DNA of 9,667 bases, taken from Nitrospira sp. (lineage in GTDB: Bacteria; Nitrospirota; Thermodesulfovibrionia; Thermodesulfovibrionales; SM23-35). Within the stretch, counting starts at the first letter, position 1. Each line of letters begins with the position of its first letter. The translations under genes were made by a program, and so were the position numbers. The DNA is taken from positions 1-9,667 of the forward strand of contig VGWZ01000064.1 of NCBI GenBank assembly GCA_016873595.1, in the 5' to 3' direction. Below the pieces are notes generated by a model. The model was not told the DNA's origin and made no database searches. It saw only the letters and a program-made list of their open reading frames with translations. This document shows, in pieces, positions 6,918 through 9,667 of the stretch.

Positions 6918-7321
6918 TAAAAGTTGTATTTGATACTAATGTTCTTGTATCAGCGCTGCTTTTCAGAGGCGAGCTGTCAAAAATAGTTGATCAGTGGGTA
7001 AAAGGCAAAATAGTTCCTGTAATCTCCCGTGATACCTTTGAGGAGTTCAAGAAAGTTCTATTCTATCCAAAATTTTCGCTCACTGAAAAAGAAGTTAAAA
7101 TAATCATTGAAGAAAATATTCTGCCTTTCTTTGAGGTAGCAGATATAACAGCTGATGTTAAGGGTCTATGCAGAGACCCTGATGACGACAAATTTCTCTC
7201 GTGTGCCGTTTCTGCCGGTGCAGATTTTATTGTCAGCGGGGATAATGATTTATGCGATTTAAGGAAATATAAATCCGTGAAGATTATACATCCCCAGGAT
7301 TTCTTTAAATATTTTGATTAA
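6896..7321 (+). CDS. PIN-domain toxin, COG1569 / TIGR00305-like (second copy)
   Basis: This 141 aa predicted ribonuclease toxin is of the same family as the toxin at 5777-6220. The acidic catalytic set is complete: D13 in VVFDTNVLVSALL, E50 in SRDTFEEF, D97 in RDPDDDKFLSCAV, and D116 in ADFIVSGDNDLCDLR. The ATG at 6896 lies inside the antitoxin gene (22-nt overlap), so its translation is likely coupled to that gene. The short basic start MGKKKKIIK precedes the first beta strand, and no other in-frame start is available before the catalytic Asp. The stop at 7319-7321 is about 40 nt before the second repeat array. The cellular target is unknown. Confidence 0.9.
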   Translation: MGKKKKIIKVVFDTNVLVSALLFRGELSKIVDQWVKGKIVPVISRDTFEEFKKVLFYPKFSLTEKEVKIIIEENILPFFEVADITADVKGLCRDPDDDKFLSCAVSAGADFIVSGDNDLCDLRKYKSVKIIHPQDFFKYFD

Positions 7322-7328
7322 TAGGGGC

Positions 7329-7566
7329 AAGCACATGCCTTCCACTTGCAGAGGTGGGCAGACTTCTATGGAGCTTCTACCGTTCTCTTTAACTTCAGAC
7401 TTTTGACTTTTGCACTTCTGCGCTTCTGACTATTGCACTTTTATGTTGACGCCTTGCAGGGAATGAGTGGACTTTTTTCATTGTTGGTTTTGACTTCTGA
7501 ACTTCTGGCTATTGACTATTGACTTTTGCCCTTTTGACTTTTGCTCTATTGCACTTGCATGTGCTT
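7329..7566. repeat. 10-bp inverted repeat flanking array 2
   Basis: AAGCACATGC at 7329-7338 is the exact reverse complement of GCATGTGCTT at 7557-7566. The two arms lie just outside the ends of array 2, the second arm overlapping its last two bases. They could be the ends of a small non-autonomous element or a long-range stem in RNA; no target-site duplication is evident. Confidence 0.5.
7361..7558 (+). repeat. Degenerate 7-8 bp unit array 2 (ACTTYTG-like)
   Basis: This non-coding array has the same unit type and orientation as array 1, for example ACTTTTG, ACTTCTG, ACTATTG and CCTTTTG in succession at about 7491-7550. It contains the 18-mer at 7398-7415 found in array 1 and ends with the same 22 bp (7537-7558). 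Its regularity is broken in the middle (about 7446-7480). It separates the second toxin gene from the methyltransferase promoter. A 10-bp inverted repeat brackets it. Confidence 0.75.
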
Positions 7567-7613
7567 CACCAAGCCTCAGCCAAGCCCTGTATATGCGCTC
7601 TTTTTTTTACATA

Positions 7614-7642
7614 TTGAAATAAGTTGATTAAAATAATATTAT
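7614..7642 (+). promoter_or_regulatory. Promoter of the methyltransferase gene
   Basis: TTGAAA (7614-7619), a 17-nt AT-rich spacer and TATTAT (7637-7642) each match the sigma-70 consensus at five of six bases. The site is 25 nt upstream of the ATG at 7667. GGTGAG at 7655-7660 serves as ribosome site, 6 nt before the start. The intact promoter suggests the interrupted gene downstream is still transcribed. Confidence 0.65.
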
Positions 7643-8074
7643 TTAGAGAAATTTGGTGAGATTAAAATGGCAAGGGGAAAAAAGAAATCAGATAAGAAGC
7701 CGATTGAGCAATATGATCATAAGGGAAAAGAGAGGCTGAACAATCCGCCTGTCGGTCTTGTCACCCCTGAGACTGATAAAGAAACTGGGAAAAAGACATA
7801 CGCCTATGATCCGCATTTAGACCCTTTTTTACAATGGGCTGGTAAAGCCGAGCACACGTCTTTTGAAGTGCCTACGGTCTCTCTCCATGTGCATGAAAGA
7901 ATTGACCCTTGAACCATTATTCAGGCAGTAAGAAAAAAGAACGGAAATGGGTTTGTTCAGGGTTCTCTTTTCCAATCGCCTGAAGAGAATCCGCCTTTAC
8001 GGGATGCGATAGAATTTTACAAGCATAAACACAACTGGTCTAACCGTCTGATTGCAGGTGATTCCCTGCTTGTG

Positions 8075-9667
8075 ATGAATTCTCTCATTGAAAAGGAAGG
8101 GCTTGCTGGACAGGTGCAGATGATTTACTTTGACCCGCCTTATGGCATCAAATACGGCAGCAACTTCCAGCCGTTTGTGAACAAGCGGGATGTCAAGGAC
8201 GGCAAGGATGAGGATTTGACTCAGGAACCTGAGATGATTAAGGCTTTCAGGGATACTTGGGAACTTGGTATCCATTCTTACTTAACATACCTGAGAGACA
8301 GGCTGCTCTTGGCGAGGGATTTACTCCATAAAAGCGGAAGTGTTTTTGTGCAGATAAGCGATGAGAATGTACATCTTGTGCGGAATTTGATGGATGAGGT
8401 TTTTGGGGTGGGGAATTTTGTTAGTTTAGTAAGTTACACAACAACAAGTGGTTTTGTAACAAAATATTTAAGTAGAACAGGCGACTATATAATATGGTAT
8501 GCAAAAAATAAAGATACCCTAAAATATCGTCAGCTTTTCATAAAGAAAAAAACGCCTTTTGATGACCCAGATTCAAAATATGATCAAATAGAATTGGAAA
8601 CTGGGGAACGATTACCTTTATCAAATGAGTTTATTGAAAAATATCTGAATGGTGAATTAAAAGGCAAGATTTTCAGATATGGTGGTATAGATAGCCAAGG
8701 TGGCGGAGACGAAGACCAAGTCCCAATAACATTTAATAGCACAATTTACTTTCCTGCAAAAAATAGAAGATGGTCTGCAAAATATCCAGAAGGGATGGAA
8801 AGATTAATTAAGATGAATAGAATCGGTGTTCAAGGAACAAGATTAGCTTTTATTAGATATTTTGAAGACTTTCCGTTACATAAAATCGATAATTTCTGGA
8901 CGGATATTGGAGGCACTGTACAGAGCAGAACAGACCCTAAGATTTATGTTGTTCAAACAGGAACTAAGACTATAGAACGCTGTCTTCTCATGACCACTGA
9001 CCCTGGCGACCTTGTTCTCGATCCTACCTGCGGAAGCGGTACAACCGCTTATATTGCCGAGCAAAGGGGTAGGCGCTGGATAACGTGCGATACGTCCCGT
9101 GTTGCGATAACTCTTGCGAAACAGAGATTGATGACAGCGCTTTTTGATTACTATGAACTTGCGTATCCGCAAGAAGGCGTGGGAAGCGGCTTTAAATACA
9201 AAACAGTACCACATATCACATTGAAATCTATAGCGAACAATGAACCGCCTGCACAGGAAACTCTTTATGACCAGCCTTTTGTGGATAATTCGCGGGCAAG
9301 GGTAACAGGTCCGTTTACTGTTGAGGCTGTGCCTGCGCCGATGGTGAAGCCATTGCATGAACTGGCTACATCACCCTCGCCCCCTGTGGGAGAGGGCTGG
9401 GGTGAGGGGGAGATTGCTTCGCCGGAGCCTGCCCTGAGCGACAAGACGAGATTCTTCGCTAACGCTCAGAATGACAGAAGCGAAGGGGCTCGCAATGACA
9501 TAGCAAGAAGCGGTGAGACCTTGCGGCAGGCTGAGTGGAGAGACGAATTATTAAAATGTGGAATTCGCGGAAAGAACAATCAATATATTTTATTTTCACG
9601 TGTTGAACCTCTGCCTGGCACTCGCTGGCTTCATGCAGATGCAGAGACAAAACCCACAAATCCCCCC
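8075..9667 (+). CDS. Possible re-initiated methyltransferase fragment (3' partial)
   Basis: If translation restarts after the TGA, the first likely starts are the adjacent GTG (8072) and ATG (8075), with AGGTGA at 8055-8060 upstream at a long spacing. The product would begin just before the GDSLLVMNSL/DPPY block and keep motif IV, the recognition region and motif I, losing only about 136 N-terminal residues that contain no catalytic motif. It could therefore still be an active methyltransferase. Restart is an inference; the ribosome site is weak. Confidence 0.4.
   Translation, partial: MNSLIEKEGLAGQVQMIYFDPPYGIKYGSNFQPFVNKRDVKDGKDEDLTQEPEMIKAFRDTWELGIHSYLTYLRDRLLLARDLLHKSGSVFVQISDENVHLVRNLMDEVFGVGNFVSLVSYTTTSGFVTKYLSRTGDYIIWYAKNKDTLKYRQLFIKKKTPFDDPDSKYDQIELETGERLPLSNEFIEKYLNGELKGKIFRYGGIDSQGGGDEDQVPITFNSTIYFPAKNRRWSAKYPEGMERLIKMNRIGVQGTRLAFIRYFEDFPLHKIDNFWTDIGGTVQSRTDPKIYVVQTGTKTIERCLLMTTDPGDLVLDPTCGSGTTAYIAEQRGRRWITCDTSRVAITLAKQRLMTALFDYYELAYPQEGVGSGFKYKTVPHITLKSIANNEPPAQETLYDQPFVDNSRARVTGPFTVEAVPAPMVKPLHELATSPSPPVGEGWGEGEIASPEPALSDKTRFFANAQNDRSEGARNDIARSGETLRQAEWRDELLKCGIRGKNNQYILFSRVEPLPGTRWLHADAETKPTNPP
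9372..9500. repeat. Dispersed palindromic repeat cluster inserted within the methyltransferase coding sequence
   Basis: Two repeat types lie side by side. At 9374-9408, CCCTCGCCCC pairs with GGGGTGAGGG as a GC-rich hairpin. From about 9410 to 9500 the minus strand reads GTCATTGCGAGCCCC and GTCATTCTGAGCG with GCGAAGAATCTC and GCGAAGCAATCTC, a pattern I know as dispersed intergenic repeats in many bacteria. Short stems ATTGC/GCAAT (9413-9417 with 9492-9496) and ATTCT/AGAAT are visible. In the gene frame it encodes a low-complexity peptide (SPSPPVGEGWGEG, then roughly ASPEPALSDKTRFF) without breaking the frame. Confidence 0.75.

Larger units (their letters stand above)
7667..9667 (+). pseudogene. 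Type III Mod-like beta-class N6-adenine DNA methyltransferase, interrupted by in-frame TGA (3' partial)
   Basis: Starting at the ATG at 7667, 81 codons end at a TGA (7910-7912), but the same frame then stays open for 585 codons to the window edge. The product would methylate adenine in a specific DNA site. Catalytic motif IV is DPPY at codons 156-159 (8132-8143, in QMIYFDPPYGIKYG) and motif I is DPTCGSGTT at codons 452-460 (9020-9046). The order IV before I with a recognition segment between them is that of beta-class enzymes such as Type III Mod. The sequence on both sides of the TGA (HERIDP, then TIIQAVRKKN) reads as one conserved block; from memory, homologues carry a sense codon, often Arg, there, so a CGA-to-TGA change is likely. 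The recognition segment is AT-rich and a dispersed repeat is inserted in frame at about 9372-9500. The partner Res gene, if any, lies beyond the window. Confidence 0.85.

Noticed and set aside
5556..7558. CRISPR array
   Set aside because: The repeat units are 7-8 bp, degenerate and without spacers of constant length; no cas gene is present.
7601..7608. Run of eight T as an intrinsic terminator
   Set aside because: No stable GC-rich stem lies directly before it; only a weak GCAT/ATGC pairing can be drawn. It is more likely part of the AT-rich region upstream of the methyltransferase promoter.
7910..7912. TGA read as selenocysteine or as a reassigned codon
   Set aside because: TGA terminates fabD, etfA, the Phd antitoxin and the first PIN toxin in the same window, and the methyltransferase family has no known selenocysteine at this place. 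A nonsense change or sequencing error is simpler.
8876..9358. Minus-strand open frame of 160 codons within the methyltransferase
   Set aside because: It lies opposite the conserved motif I region, has a Cys/Arg/His-rich composition typical of antisense shadows, and has no ribosome site or recognisable motif.
9459..9659. Minus-strand 66-codon frame
   Set aside because: Its C-terminal CHCEPLRFCHSER is the antisense translation of the dispersed repeat and not a real protein.

Overview
This window looks like a chromosomal piece of an anaerobic or facultatively anaerobic, moderately AT-rich bacterium. A ferredoxin-fused electron-transfer flavoprotein, heavy use of AGA/AGG and ATA codons, PIN-type toxin-antitoxin pairs, a Type III-style DNA methyltransferase and a dispersed GTCATTGCGAG-type repeat fit Nitrospirota (Thermodesulfovibrio-like) or a deltaproteobacterial lineage. 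This placement is an inference from gene content and is weak. TGA is the normal stop of fabD, etfA and two toxin-antitoxin genes, so the code is standard.

Layout. (1) 1-2480, plus strand: the 3' part of a DUF2207 membrane protein with a glycine-rich tail, then a response regulator-GGDEF diguanylate cyclase 29 nt later. (2) 2491-5432, minus strand: a compact operon etfB-etfA-fabD, converging on the GGDEF gene with only 10 nt between. EtfA carries an N-terminal 2x[4Fe-4S] ferredoxin domain, the type seen in electron-bifurcating Etfs, but no dehydrogenase partner is encoded here. A good promoter (TTTACA-18-TATAAT) precedes etfB. (3) 5556-7558: a small accessory island. Two divergent toxin-antitoxin pairs (Phd/YefM + PIN on minus, AbrB-like + PIN on plus) lie between two degenerate arrays built from a 7-8 bp ACTTYTG-like unit. 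The arrays have the same orientation and share an identical 22-bp end, so they are direct repeats flanking the island. (4) 7614-9667, plus strand: a promoter, then a beta-class N6-adenine methyltransferase gene (Type III Mod-like). It is interrupted by one in-frame TGA at codon 82, stays open in the same frame to the window edge, has an AT-rich target-recognition segment unlike its flanks, and contains an in-frame insertion of a dispersed palindromic repeat near the end.

The two halves differ in character. Positions 1-5432 are ordinary core or metabolic genes. From about 5550 onward the region is accessory: toxin-antitoxin modules, short-unit repeats and a damaged restriction-modification gene. 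The most interesting points are the array-bounded double toxin-antitoxin island, the interrupted and repeat-invaded methyltransferase, and the ferredoxin-Etf/FabD operon without an obvious dehydrogenase.
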